Origin: an uncultured Oscillospiraceae bacterium
GTDB lineage: Bacteria; Bacillota; Clostridia; Oscillospirales; Oscillospiraceae
NCBI GenBank assembly: GCA_934572465.1
Contig: CAKTLG010000035.1
Span: 1 to 15,366, forward strand
Reading direction: 5' to 3'
DNA: 15,366 nt
Shown here: piece by piece, positions 1-7,330 of the stretch
Layout: each line of letters opens with the position of its first letter
Position numbering within the stretch: the stretch's first letter is position 1
Notes under the pieces: model-generated
The model's input: only the letters and a program-made list of their open reading frames with translations
Told to the model about the DNA's origin: nothing
Database searches by the model: none
Made by a program: the position numbers and the translations under genes

Positions 1-18
1 TGTAATATCTCCCCAGAC

Positions 19-49
19 GGGGCCGGCTTCGCCGGCCCCTTCTTTTTTT
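19..49 (+). terminator. Intrinsic terminator of an upstream unit
   Basis: A perfect 9-bp stem (GGGGCCGGC at 19-27, GCCGGCCCC at 31-39) with a TTC loop is followed by a T-rich tail (40-49). It would end transcription of a + strand gene lying left of the window. Only 18 bases precede it, so that gene cannot be identified. Confidence 0.9.
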
Positions 50-91
50 GCGCCGACGGGTATCCGCGCGCCGCTTGGCAGTCCTGCACAA

Positions 92-169
92 CGGCGGGGC
101 GGGCCGCCCGCCGCTTTCCGTCATTTATCTGAAAATCCGCGCTTTCTCCGCCCGCGTCCGGCGCGGGCG
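92..169. other. GC-rich intergenic hairpins upstream of the HAD gene
   Basis: Two GC-rich dyads lie between the first terminator and the promoter: CGGCGGG (92-98) with CCCGCCG (107-113), and GCCCGCG (150-156) with CGCGGGC (162-168). The second is followed by GTTGTTTT, so it could act as a back-up terminator, and its tail merges with the -35 element of the next promoter. No coding sequence is supported between 50 and 255. Confidence 0.4.
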
Positions 170-198
170 TTGTTTTACCGTGCGCGCCGTGGTATAAT
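170..198 (+). promoter_or_regulatory. Sigma-A-type promoter for the HAD-brnQ operon
   Basis: A -35 element TTGTTT (170-175) and a perfect -10 element TATAAT (193-198) are separated by exactly 17 bp. The predicted start is near 205, about 50 bases before the GTG start of the HAD gene. This is read from sequence only. Confidence 0.75.
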
Positions 199-255
199 CA
201 GGCGAATTTGGAATGCCGCGGCAGCCACCGGCGGCCGCGGAAAGGAGCCTCTCCC

Positions 256-1077
256 GTGGAAAATACCTATCAGCTGATCGCGCTCGACATGGACGGCACG
301 CTGCTCGCGCCCGACAAGACCATCCAGGCCGAAACAGCGCGCGATATCCGGCTCGCCGCGTCGCGCGGCGTACACATCGTCTACTGCACCGGCCGCGCCA
401 TGCCCGAGCTGCGGGATTATTTCGGCGTTGTGCCCGAAATGCGCTACGCCGTGTGCAACAGCGGCGCCTGCGTCTATGACCGCGAGGAAGACCGCTGCCT
501 TTACAGCAGCGTCATCCCGCATGAAATGGCGGACACGGCACTCGCGGCGGCGCGGCGTTACGGCGCGATGCTCCAGTTTCTCACAGAGCGCGAGTCCATC
601 GTCGCATCCGCGGACGTGACGCACATGGCGGATTTCCATATGGGCATCTATCAGCCGATGTTCGAGCGTCTTGCGCGCACCGTTGCGGACATGGCGCGCG
701 AGAGCGAACGCCTGGAGGCCATTGCCAAGATCAACCTCTACTTCCGCTCGCCGGAGGATCGTCTGCGCTGCTATGAGGAGATGCGTGCCCTGCCGCTGGA
801 CATCACGCTGCCGGAGACCACGACGCTGGAGATGACCGCGCGGAACGTCAGCAAGGCCAGCGGGCTCGCGTGGCTCGCAGGCTGGCTCGGCATTCCGATG
901 GCGCGGGTCGCCGGCGTGGGCGATTCCGACAATGACCGCGAAATGCTGCGCAGCGTCGGCCTCTCGTTTGCGATGGGCAACGCAGATCCCGACATCCGCG
1001 CGCTGTGCGATCTCGTCACGGCGGACAACGCGCACAACGGCGCAGGCGAGGCCATTCGCCGCACGCTGACACTGTAA
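256..1077 (+). CDS. Cof-type HAD-superfamily phosphatase (HAD-IIB)
   Basis: A 273-residue soluble hydrolase, the normal length for Cof/YidA-like HAD-IIB proteins, which dephosphorylate small phosphorylated metabolites (sugar phosphates, flavin or PLP precursors). HAD motif I is D11-M-D-G-T15, where D11 is the nucleophile and D13 the general acid. Motif II is T45 in C-T-G-R. The motif III lysine is probably in the N-V-S-K-A-S-G-L segment, and motif IV is G-D-S-D-N-D (about 222-227). The start is GTG 256, chosen because AAAGGAG (241-247) sits 8 bases upstream; an in-frame TTG at 208 has no such site and adds a non-homologous extension. It is first in an operon with brnQ, 19 bases downstream. 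The substrate cannot be predicted, and BrnQ next door does not obviously specify one. Confidence 0.9.
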   Translation: MENTYQLIALDMDGTLLAPDKTIQAETARDIRLAASRGVHIVYCTGRAMPELRDYFGVVPEMRYAVCNSGACVYDREEDRCLYSSVIPHEMADTALAAARRYGAMLQFLTERESIVASADVTHMADFHMGIYQPMFERLARTVADMARESERLEAIAKINLYFRSPEDRLRCYEEMRALPLDITLPETTTLEMTARNVSKASGLAWLAGWLGIPMARVAGVGDSDNDREMLRSVGLSFAMGNADPDIRALCDLVTADNAHNGAGEAIRRTLTL

Positions 1078-1096
1078 GAGACGGAGGGCGTATCAC

Positions 1097-2455
1097 ATGA
1101 AACGGAAGCTGACCGGAGGCGAGCTCGTCTCCGTTGCAAGTATGCTGTTCGGGCTGTTTTTCGGCGCGGGCAACCTGATCTTCCCCATCCACATGGGCCA
1201 GCTCGCAGGACGCCAGCTGGTGCCCGCGATACTCGGCTTTCTCATCACGGGCGTCGGTCTTCCGCTGATGGGCGTCGCGTCCATCGGCGTGAGCCGCAGC
1301 GACGGCCTGATCGGTCTCTCCGGCCGGGTCAGCCGCGGCTACTGCGTGTTTTTCACCTGCGCGCTGTATCTGACCATCGGCCCGCTGTTCGCCATCCCGC
1401 GCTGCGCGGCCGTGCCCTTCACCGTAGGCGTCGAGGCGCTGCTGGGCGCTGGCGCAAATGTTTCGCTTGCGCTCGCGGTCTTCTCTGCGCTGTTTTTTGC
1501 GGCGGTGCTGGGCTTCTCCCTTTTCCCCGGCAGGATCCTCACCTGGGTCGGCAGGATCCTCAACCCGCTGTTTCTCGTCTTTCTCGGCGTGCTGGTGATC
1601 ACCGCGCTGCTGCACCCCATGGGCGCGGTTTCCGCCGTCGAGCCGGCGGCCGGCTATGACACGGGCGCCTTCATCACGGGCTTTCTCGACGGCTACGACA
1701 CAATGGACGCGCTGGCAAGCCTTGCCTTCGGCATCGTGGTCATCAACGTCATTCGCGGTCTCGGCGTCGAGGAACCGCACGCCATCGCCAGAAGCACCGT
1801 CAGCGCAGGCGTCTTCAGCTGCGCGATGATGGCGCTCATCTATCTGGCGGTCGCCGTGGTCGGCGCGCAGAGCCGCGGGCTGTTCGACACCTGCGCCAAC
1901 GGCGGCGAGGTGCTCACGCTCGTAGCGGATCACTATTTCGGCACGGCGGGCGCTCTCATTCTGGCCGTGACCGTCACATTTGCCTGTCTCAAGACCGCCG
2001 TCGGCCTTGTCACGAGCTGCGCCGAGACGTTTTGCGCGCTGTTCCCCAGAGCGCTCTCCTATCGCAAGTGGGCGGTGCTGTTCAGCGTCGTCTCGCTTCT
2101 GATCGCAAACCTCGGCCTGACGGCCATCACGGCCTACTCCGTCCCTGTGCTGATGCTGCTCTACCCGCTCGCCATCACGCTCATTCTGCTGGGACTGTTC
2201 GGCGAGCGCTTCGGCCACAGCCGGTACGTCTACGGCTGTGTGACGGGCTTCACGCTCTGCGCCGCCGTGTTCGATCTTCTCCGCGCGCTGCCGCAGGCGG
2301 CGATCGACGCGCTGCACGTTCAGCCGCTGCTGGACGCCGCGGCAAAGGTGCTGCCGCTCTTTTCGCACGGCCTCGGCTGGGTGCTGCCCGCGCTGCTCGG
2401 TCTGATCGTCGGGCTATGCGTGATGCGCGCAAAGGAGGGCGCAAAGCGCTCGTAA
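1097..2455 (+). CDS. brnQ: Branched-chain amino acid:cation symporter, BrnQ family
   Basis: A 452-residue integral membrane protein of the LIVCS (BrnQ) family, which imports leucine, isoleucine and valine with Na+ or H+. The N-terminus carries the family signature around residues 17-38 (F-G-A-G-N-L-I-F-P followed by G-Q-L-A-G), and about twelve hydrophobic segments run through to the C-terminus. GGAGGG (1083-1088) lies 8 bases before the ATG. It is the second gene of the HAD operon and is closed by a strong terminator 11 bases downstream, so the pair is a self-contained unit. The length matches the family. The exact substrate (Leu/Ile/Val) is inferred from the family. The import direction fits an amino-acid-fermenting anaerobe, since branched-chain amino acids are Stickland electron donors. 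Confidence 0.93.
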   Translation: MKRKLTGGELVSVASMLFGLFFGAGNLIFPIHMGQLAGRQLVPAILGFLITGVGLPLMGVASIGVSRSDGLIGLSGRVSRGYCVFFTCALYLTIGPLFAIPRCAAVPFTVGVEALLGAGANVSLALAVFSALFFAAVLGFSLFPGRILTWVGRILNPLFLVFLGVLVITALLHPMGAVSAVEPAAGYDTGAFITGFLDGYDTMDALASLAFGIVVINVIRGLGVEEPHAIARSTVSAGVFSCAMMALIYLAVAVVGAQSRGLFDTCANGGEVLTLVADHYFGTAGALILAVTVTFACLKTAVGLVTSCAETFCALFPRALSYRKWAVLFSVVSLLIANLGLTAITAYSVPVLMLLYPLAITLILLGLFGERFGHSRYVYGCVTGFTLCAAVFDLLRALPQAAIDALHVQPLLDAAAKVLPLFSHGLGWVLPALLGLIVGLCVMRAKEGAKRS

Positions 2456-2466
2456 GCCGCTGCTTC

Positions 2467-2500
2467 AAAGGGGAGCGTCCCGCGGGACGCTCCCCTTTTT
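2467..2500 (+). terminator. Intrinsic terminator after brnQ
   Basis: A perfect palindrome with 16-nt arms (2467-2482 and 2483-2498, core GGGGAGCGTCCCG) ends in a T run. Because the left arm begins AAAG it could also work in the opposite direction, but no convergent gene is present. Confidence 0.92.
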
Positions 2501-2567
2501 CGCCGCATGCCGCGCGGCCGACGGCAAAAATTGCGTGCCGATTCGGTATAAAAAAGTCTATTTGGTA

Positions 2568-2596
2568 AAGACAAGCGGCGCGCGGTGTGTTATACT
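2568..2596 (+). promoter_or_regulatory. Extended -10 promoter of the araC-ABC operon
   Basis: TATACT (2591-2596) is preceded by TGT (2588-2590), giving the TGn extended -10 form. A weak -35, AAGACA (2568-2573, matching the GACA half), stands 17 bp away. The predicted start is around 2603, placing the TAGTTA/TAACTA dyad at the start point. Confidence 0.65.
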
Positions 2597-2602
2597 GCAT
2601 TG

Positions 2603-2618
2603 TAGTTAGAGGTAACTA
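2603..2618. promoter_or_regulatory. Candidate operator dyad at the araC-ABC start point
   Basis: TAGTTA (2603-2608) and TAACTA (2613-2618) form a perfect 6-bp inverted repeat around GAGG, starting 6 bases after the -10 box. A repressor there would block initiation. The TTAG...CTAA character recalls DtxR/IdeR/MntR-type metal-repressor boxes, but the match is loose. The AraC protein encoded downstream is the other obvious ligand. Confidence 0.4.
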
Positions 2619-2648
2619 ACCCATATTTTACTCACAGGAGCGTGTTGG

Positions 2649-3614
2649 ATGGGTACCGAAACACTGTTTGAACGGCAGGGGGCGAGCCTGCTGGCCCAGA
2701 GCGACGGCTGCGCCGTCTGGCAGTTCCGCAACGAGACGGGCGACGGCACGATGACGGCCTATGAGGTCTTCCCCGGCGTGATGCTCAGCTTCAACGACTT
2801 CCACATGGGCCGCTTTGAGAGCAGCTATGTGTCAGACCGGCGGATCCTTGCCATCGATCACTGCCGCGAGGGGCGCATGGAGTATTCCCCGCTCGACAAT
2901 ATGCTGGCCTTCACGGAGGCCGGAGACATCAAGCTGGACCTCCGGATGCGGCACACCGGCACCTTCGTTTTTCCGTCGCACCACTACCACGGGCTGACCA
3001 TCGCCCTCGACCGCGACGTCGTCAGCCGGTCGAGGGCGATGGAGATCAGGGACTTTCCGGTGACGCCGGAAAAGCTCATCACGCGCTGGGCGCTGGACGA
3101 CTGCCCGCGCGTGGTGCACGGCGCGGAGGGAATAGAGCATATCCTCGGCGAACTGTACCGCGTGCCGGAGCAGATCCGCATCCCATATTTCAAGGTGAAG
3201 ATCCTCGAGCTGCTGCTGTATCTGGACGCCATGCCCCTTCCGTCGGAGGAGGCTCCGCCCTATTTTTACCGCTCGCAGGTGGAAAAGGTCAAGGCCATCC
3301 ACGATTTTCTCACCGCGCACATCACCGAGAGCTTCACGCAGGAGGAGCTTTCCCGCCGCTTCGATATTCCCATGACGCCGATGAAGCGCTGCTTCCGCTC
3401 GGTTTACGGCTCGGCCATCGGCACATGGCTGACCGGACGGCGCATGGAGCTTGCGGCGGAGCTGCTGATTGGGCAGCGGGAGCTGAGCGTCGCGGAGATC
3501 GGCGGGCGAGTCGGCTATGAAAACGCCGGAAAATTCACAGAGGCCTTCAAGCGGGTGCTGAAGCGCACGCCGTCGGAATATCGCAGAGAAAGAGGGAGTC
3601 ATTATGAGATCTGA
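2649..3614 (+). CDS. AraC-family transcriptional regulator of the ABC operon
   Basis: A 321-residue protein with a C-terminal AraC/XylS DNA-binding domain. Residues about 215-315 contain two helix-turn-helix units (about 231-252, starting Q-E-E-L-S-R-R-F, and about 280-302, starting S-V-A-E-I-G-G-R-V-G-Y). The latter leads into the family's closing F-K-R-x-x-x-x-T-P-S-E-Y-R motif. The N-terminal 200 residues are a ligand-sensing region without a domain I can name. ACAGGAG (2634-2640) precedes the ATG by 8 bases. The stop overlaps the start of the first ABC gene by 11 bases, indicating co-transcription and probably translational coupling. In Yersinia the AraC protein YbtA controls ybtPQ in a comparable arrangement, so activation of this operon by a transported ligand is plausible but inferred. 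Confidence 0.9.
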   Translation: MGTETLFERQGASLLAQSDGCAVWQFRNETGDGTMTAYEVFPGVMLSFNDFHMGRFESSYVSDRRILAIDHCREGRMEYSPLDNMLAFTEAGDIKLDLRMRHTGTFVFPSHHYHGLTIALDRDVVSRSRAMEIRDFPVTPEKLITRWALDDCPRVVHGAEGIEHILGELYRVPEQIRIPYFKVKILELLLYLDAMPLPSEEAPPYFYRSQVEKVKAIHDFLTAHITESFTQEELSRRFDIPMTPMKRCFRSVYGSAIGTWLTGRRMELAAELLIGQRELSVAEIGGRVGYENAGKFTEAFKRVLKRTPSEYRRERGSHYEI

Positions 3615-5385
3615 AAAACCGGAGAAAAAGAGCTGGCTGAACGCGCTGTTTGCCTATGCCGGCGGCGAGAAAAAGCGGCTCACGCTGTCGGTCGTTTTGT
3701 CAGTGCTGAGCGTCGTGCTGGGGCTCGTGCCGTTTTACTGCATGTATGAGCTGCTGCGCCTGTTCGTGCTGGGAACGGCCGCACTGGCGGACATTTTGCG
3801 CTGGTGCCTGCTCTCGCTTGCGGCCTATGCCGTAAAGATCGCGCTTTTCAGCCTGTCGACCGGCGTATCGCACGCAATGGCCTACACCATTCTGGAGGGG
3901 CTGCGGCTGCGGCTGGCCGACCGCTTCCTCCGCGCGCCGCTCGGCGATGTGGAGGCGCACAGCATCGGCGAGATCAAGACCATGATGGTCGATAAGATCG
4001 AGTCCATCGAACCGCCGCTGGCACACATGATCCCCGAGGGCGCGGGCCACGTCGTGCTGCCCATTGTCAGCATCGCGGCGCTCGCGTGTATCGACTGGCG
4101 GCTTGCGCTCGCATCGCTCGTGACGTTCCCGCTCTCGTTCCTCTGCATGGGGCTGACGTTCAAGATCAGCGGCGACAGCTTTACAAGATACGACCAGTCC
4201 GCAAGCGCGATGAACAGCGCCATCGTGGAGTATATCGAGGGCATCGAGGTCATCAAGGCCTTCGGCCGCGCGGGCGTCAGCTATGAGAAATACGCGGGCG
4301 CGATCAACGACTTCCGCACCTTCGTCGTCAAATGGCTCACCTCCACGTTCGTCACGATGAAGCTGAGCTTCGCTCTCTTTCCCTCGACGCTCATCGGCAC
4401 GCTGCCGGTCGCGCTGGCGCTGGCGGACAGCGGAAGGATCAGTGGGCCGCAGGCGGCGCTCGCCGTGATGCTCTCGATCTCGATGGTCGGGTCGCTTGCC
4501 AAGCTCGAGATCTTCTCCGAGAATATGCGGCAGGTCAAATTCACGGTGGAGAACCTTGAGGAATTCCTCGAAATGCCGGCGCTGCCCGAGCCGGCGCAGC
4601 GCGCGCGGGTCGAAGGCGCCGATGTGGCGCTCAAGGGCGTCCGCTTCTCCTACACGGGAGAGGAAAAGGACGAGGTGCTCCACGGCATCGACTTAACGCT
4701 CCCCGCGGGCAGCTTCACCGCGCTCGTCGGCCCGTCCGGCGGCGGCAAATCGACCGTCGCCAAGCTCATTGCCCGCTTCTGGGATGTGAGCGCGGGCGAG
4801 ATCACGATCGGCGGCGTGAACGTCAAGGATATGCCGCTCTCGCAGCTGTCCGAGTATGTGAGCTTCGTCACGCAGGATAACTTTCTCTTCCGATGCTCGC
4901 TGCTGGAAAACATCCGTCTCGGCGATCCGGCGGCGACGGACGAGCAGGTCAAGGCCGCGGCGCGCGCCGCGCAGTGCGAGGAGTTCATCGCCAAGCTGCC
5001 GCAGGGCTATGATACGCCCGCGGGCGAGGCGGGCAGACGGCTCTCGGGCGGCGAGAAGCAGCGCATCGCCATCGCGCGTATGCTGCTCAAGAACGCGCCC
5101 ATCGTCATCCTCGACGAAGCCACCGCGTTCACCGACCCCGAAAACGAGGACAAGCTCCAGCGCAGCATTGCCGCGCTGACAAAGGGCAAGACGCTGCTCG
5201 TCATCGCCCACCGGCTCTCCACCATCAGAAACGCCGACAACATCGTCGTGCTCAAAAACGGCGCGATCGAGGCGGAGGGCACGCAGGACGAGCTGCTTTC
5301 GACCTGCCCGCTCTATCAGGAGATGTGGCGGTCGCACATCGGCGCAAGAGACTGGGCGGTATCGTCCGGCGAAAAGGAGGCGTGA
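3604..5385 (+). CDS. ABC transporter half-protein 1 (membrane + ATPase domains), siderophore-uptake-like
   Basis: A 593-residue half-transporter. An exporter-type (type IV fold) membrane domain spans about residues 20-320, with hydrophobic helices starting at L-T-L-S-V-V-L-S, followed by an ATPase domain. Walker A is 376-384 (G-P-S-G-G-G-K-S-T), the signature is L480-S-G-G-E, Walker B ends in D504 with catalytic E505, and the switch histidine is H536, so the site looks active. The D-loop region reads A-T-A-F-T-D-P-E-N-E, a form I associate with YbtP/YbtQ and IrtA/IrtB-like siderophore importers (from memory). AGAGGGAG (3591-3598) lies inside the end of the AraC gene. It almost certainly forms a heterodimer with the next gene, 3 bases downstream. 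A drug or peptide exporter remains possible. Confidence 0.88.
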   Translation: MRSEKPEKKSWLNALFAYAGGEKKRLTLSVVLSVLSVVLGLVPFYCMYELLRLFVLGTAALADILRWCLLSLAAYAVKIALFSLSTGVSHAMAYTILEGLRLRLADRFLRAPLGDVEAHSIGEIKTMMVDKIESIEPPLAHMIPEGAGHVVLPIVSIAALACIDWRLALASLVTFPLSFLCMGLTFKISGDSFTRYDQSASAMNSAIVEYIEGIEVIKAFGRAGVSYEKYAGAINDFRTFVVKWLTSTFVTMKLSFALFPSTLIGTLPVALALADSGRISGPQAALAVMLSISMVGSLAKLEIFSENMRQVKFTVENLEEFLEMPALPEPAQRARVEGADVALKGVRFSYTGEEKDEVLHGIDLTLPAGSFTALVGPSGGGKSTVAKLIARFWDVSAGEITIGGVNVKDMPLSQLSEYVSFVTQDNFLFRCSLLENIRLGDPAATDEQVKAAARAAQCEEFIAKLPQGYDTPAGEAGRRLSGGEKQRIAIARMLLKNAPIVILDEATAFTDPENEDKLQRSIAALTKGKTLLVIAHRLSTIRNADNIVVLKNGAIEAEGTQDELLSTCPLYQEMWRSHIGARDWAVSSGEKEA

Positions 5386-5388
5386 GCA

Positions 5389-7143
5389 ATGTTCAAAACG
5401 GTAAAACGCATCATCGACTGGTGCGGCGAATACAAGGGCAGGCTGTACCTCGGCTTCGTGATGACGTTCTTTTCGCATCTCTTCACCGCCATGCCACTGG
5501 CGCTCGCGGCCTATACGGTCGGGCTGCTGATCGAGTCGCAGGCGGGCGGCGCGCCGTTTGATCCCGCGTGGATCTGGCGGGTCATCGTTCTCCAGCTCGT
5601 GCTCGTGCTGCTGCGCTTCCTCTTTGATTATCTGCGCGCGAGATTGCAGGAGCCGATCAGCTATCAGCTTACCGTGCGCGACCGCCTTGCCATCGGCGAC
5701 GCGCTCAAGCGCGTGTCGCTCGGCTACTTCCAGTCCGTGAGCACGGGCAATATCCTCAACTCTATCACCACCGGCCTTTCAACGCTCGAGGGCATGGGCA
5801 TCCGCATGATCGACAGCTTTGTCGGCGGGTACCTCAACTTCCTCGTCATCTTTGCCTGCCTCGCCGTGTGCAGCCCCGTGACCGCGCTCATCGCGCTTGC
5901 CGCCGCGGCGCTGTCGCTCGGGTGTATGCTCCTCATCTCCCACTACAGCCGCGTCAACGCGCCCGTGGAGGCGCAGGCCAACCGCGACCTGACCGGCGCC
6001 GTCCTCGAATACGCGCGCGGTCTTGCGGTGGTCAAGTCGTTCGGCAAAAGCGGCGCGGCGATCGAATCGGTGACGAAGGCCGCCGCCGACAGCAAACGCA
6101 TCCATTTGAAGATCGAATGGGGCTACGTGCCGGGCAACGCGCTGCATCTGCTCGCACTCAAGTGCGGCAGCGCAGGGCTTGCGTTCGCGGCGGCGATGCA
6201 GTGCCTGAACGGTCAGATGCGCTTTTCGATGATGCTGATGTTCGTCTTCTTCTCGTTCAGCATCTTTGCGAGCCTTGAGCCCATCAGCGACAGCGCGCAC
6301 ACCCTCGGCGTCATTGACGACGCAATGGATCAGCTCGACGCGCTCAGGGCCGAGCACTTCATCGACGCGGACGGGCACGATGTAAAGCTCGAGCACTATG
6401 ACATCCGCTTTGACCACGTTGATTTCGGCTATGACGCGCGCAAAGTCCTCAAGGACGTGTCGTTCACCATCCCCGAGAAGACCTCGACCGCCATCGTGGG
6501 GCCGTCGGGCAGCGGCAAGACGACCATCTGCAGTCTGCTCGCGCGCTTTTACGACCCGCAGAGCGGCAGCATCTCCGTCGACGGGCACGATCTGCGCGAA
6601 TTTACCTGCGACAGTCTGCTTTCCAACATCTCGATGGTGTTTCAGAACGTGTATCTCTTCCACGACACCATCCGCGCCAACATTCTCTTCGGCAAGCCGG
6701 ATGCGACAGAGGATGAAATGATCGAGGCGGCGAAAAAGGCGCGCTGCCACGACTTCATCATGGCGCTGCCGAACGGCTACGACACCGTCGTCGGCGAGGG
6801 CGGCGGCACGCTCTCCGGCGGCGAAAAGCAGCGCATCTCCATCGCCCGCGCGATCCTCAAGAATGCGCCCATCATCATTCTCGACGAGGCGACGGCCAGC
6901 GTCGACCCCGAGAACGAGCACCTCATCCAGCAGGCCATCTCCGCGCTGACGCGCGGCAAGACGATCATCACCATCGCCCACCGGCTGGCGACCGTTCAAA
7001 ATGCCGACCAGATCCTTGTGGTGGACGACGGGCGCATCGCGGAGGCCGGTACGCACGATGCGCTGCTCGCGCAGAACGGCATCTACCGGCGCTTTACGGA
7101 GATCCGCGAGCAGGCCGAGGGCTGGCACATCACGGAAGCGTAG
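5389..7143 (+). CDS. ABC transporter half-protein 2 (membrane + ATPase domains), partner of half-protein 1
   Basis: A 584-residue half-transporter built like its neighbour. A six-helix membrane domain covers about residues 15-310, then an ATPase domain with Walker A 371-379 (G-P-S-G-S-G-K-T-T), signature L475-S-G-G-E, Walker B D499 with E500, D-loop A-S-V-D-P-E-N-E and H531. All catalytic residues are present, so both ATP sites of the presumed heterodimer could hydrolyse. AAGGAGG (5374-5380) lies within the end of the preceding gene. It is the last gene of the operon, with a terminator 11 bases on. No substrate-binding protein, siderophore synthesis gene or siderophore-interacting reductase is adjacent, so the substrate is not defined by context. 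The YbtQ/IrtB-like role is inferred from the AraC + two-half-transporter arrangement. Confidence 0.88.
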   Translation: MFKTVKRIIDWCGEYKGRLYLGFVMTFFSHLFTAMPLALAAYTVGLLIESQAGGAPFDPAWIWRVIVLQLVLVLLRFLFDYLRARLQEPISYQLTVRDRLAIGDALKRVSLGYFQSVSTGNILNSITTGLSTLEGMGIRMIDSFVGGYLNFLVIFACLAVCSPVTALIALAAAALSLGCMLLISHYSRVNAPVEAQANRDLTGAVLEYARGLAVVKSFGKSGAAIESVTKAAADSKRIHLKIEWGYVPGNALHLLALKCGSAGLAFAAAMQCLNGQMRFSMMLMFVFFSFSIFASLEPISDSAHTLGVIDDAMDQLDALRAEHFIDADGHDVKLEHYDIRFDHVDFGYDARKVLKDVSFTIPEKTSTAIVGPSGSGKTTICSLLARFYDPQSGSISVDGHDLREFTCDSLLSNISMVFQNVYLFHDTIRANILFGKPDATEDEMIEAAKKARCHDFIMALPNGYDTVVGEGGGTLSGGEKQRISIARAILKNAPIIILDEATASVDPENEHLIQQAISALTRGKTIITIAHRLATVQNADQILVVDDGRIAEAGTHDALLAQNGIYRRFTEIREQAEGWHITEA

Positions 7144-7154
7144 CGAAAGAGCGC

Positions 7155-7199
7155 AATGCGTGCCTTGACCGCAAAGGACGGTCAAGACACGCATTTTTT
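7155..7199 (+). terminator. Intrinsic terminator of the araC-ABC operon
   Basis: The outer stem AATGCGTG (7155-7162) pairs with CACGCATT (7188-7195). The inner stem CTTGACCG (7164-7171) pairs with CGGTCAAG (7179-7186). A C/A mismatch separates them, and a T run follows to 7199. Confidence 0.9.
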
Positions 7200-7241
7200 A
7201 TCGCCCGCCGCGCGCGGATCGAAAAATTTTCCTTTTTGCCT

Positions 7242-7260
7242 GATTTTGTGAAACAAAATC
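7242..7260. repeat. Perfect 8-bp inverted repeat upstream of the lipoprotein gene
   Basis: GATTTTGT (7242-7249) and ACAAAATC (7253-7260) flank GAA. It lies about 70 bases before the lipoprotein start in the only AT-rich part of this gap. No convincing -35/-10 pair can be placed nearby, so it may be an operator beside a non-consensus promoter. It has no T tail and is unlikely to be a terminator. Confidence 0.4.
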
Positions 7261-7330
7261 GCAGTTTCCGCGTCTAACAGAATAGAACGCACAAAAACCG
7301 CGATGCAGCTACAGAAAAGGAGAACGCGAT

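Noticed and set aside
1528..1562. 14-bp direct repeat CGGCAGGATCCTCA with a 21-bp period
   Set aside because: It is in frame within brnQ and simply encodes two G-R-I-L segments seven residues apart; nothing else indicates a mobile or regulatory repeat.
1016..2368. A 450-codon open frame antisense to brnQ, and similar long antisense frames at 5779-7194 (-) and 10575-11930 (+)
   Set aside because: They mirror GC-rich real genes, encode Arg/Ala/Asp/Gly/His-rich low-complexity proteins without domains, and lack ribosome binding sites.
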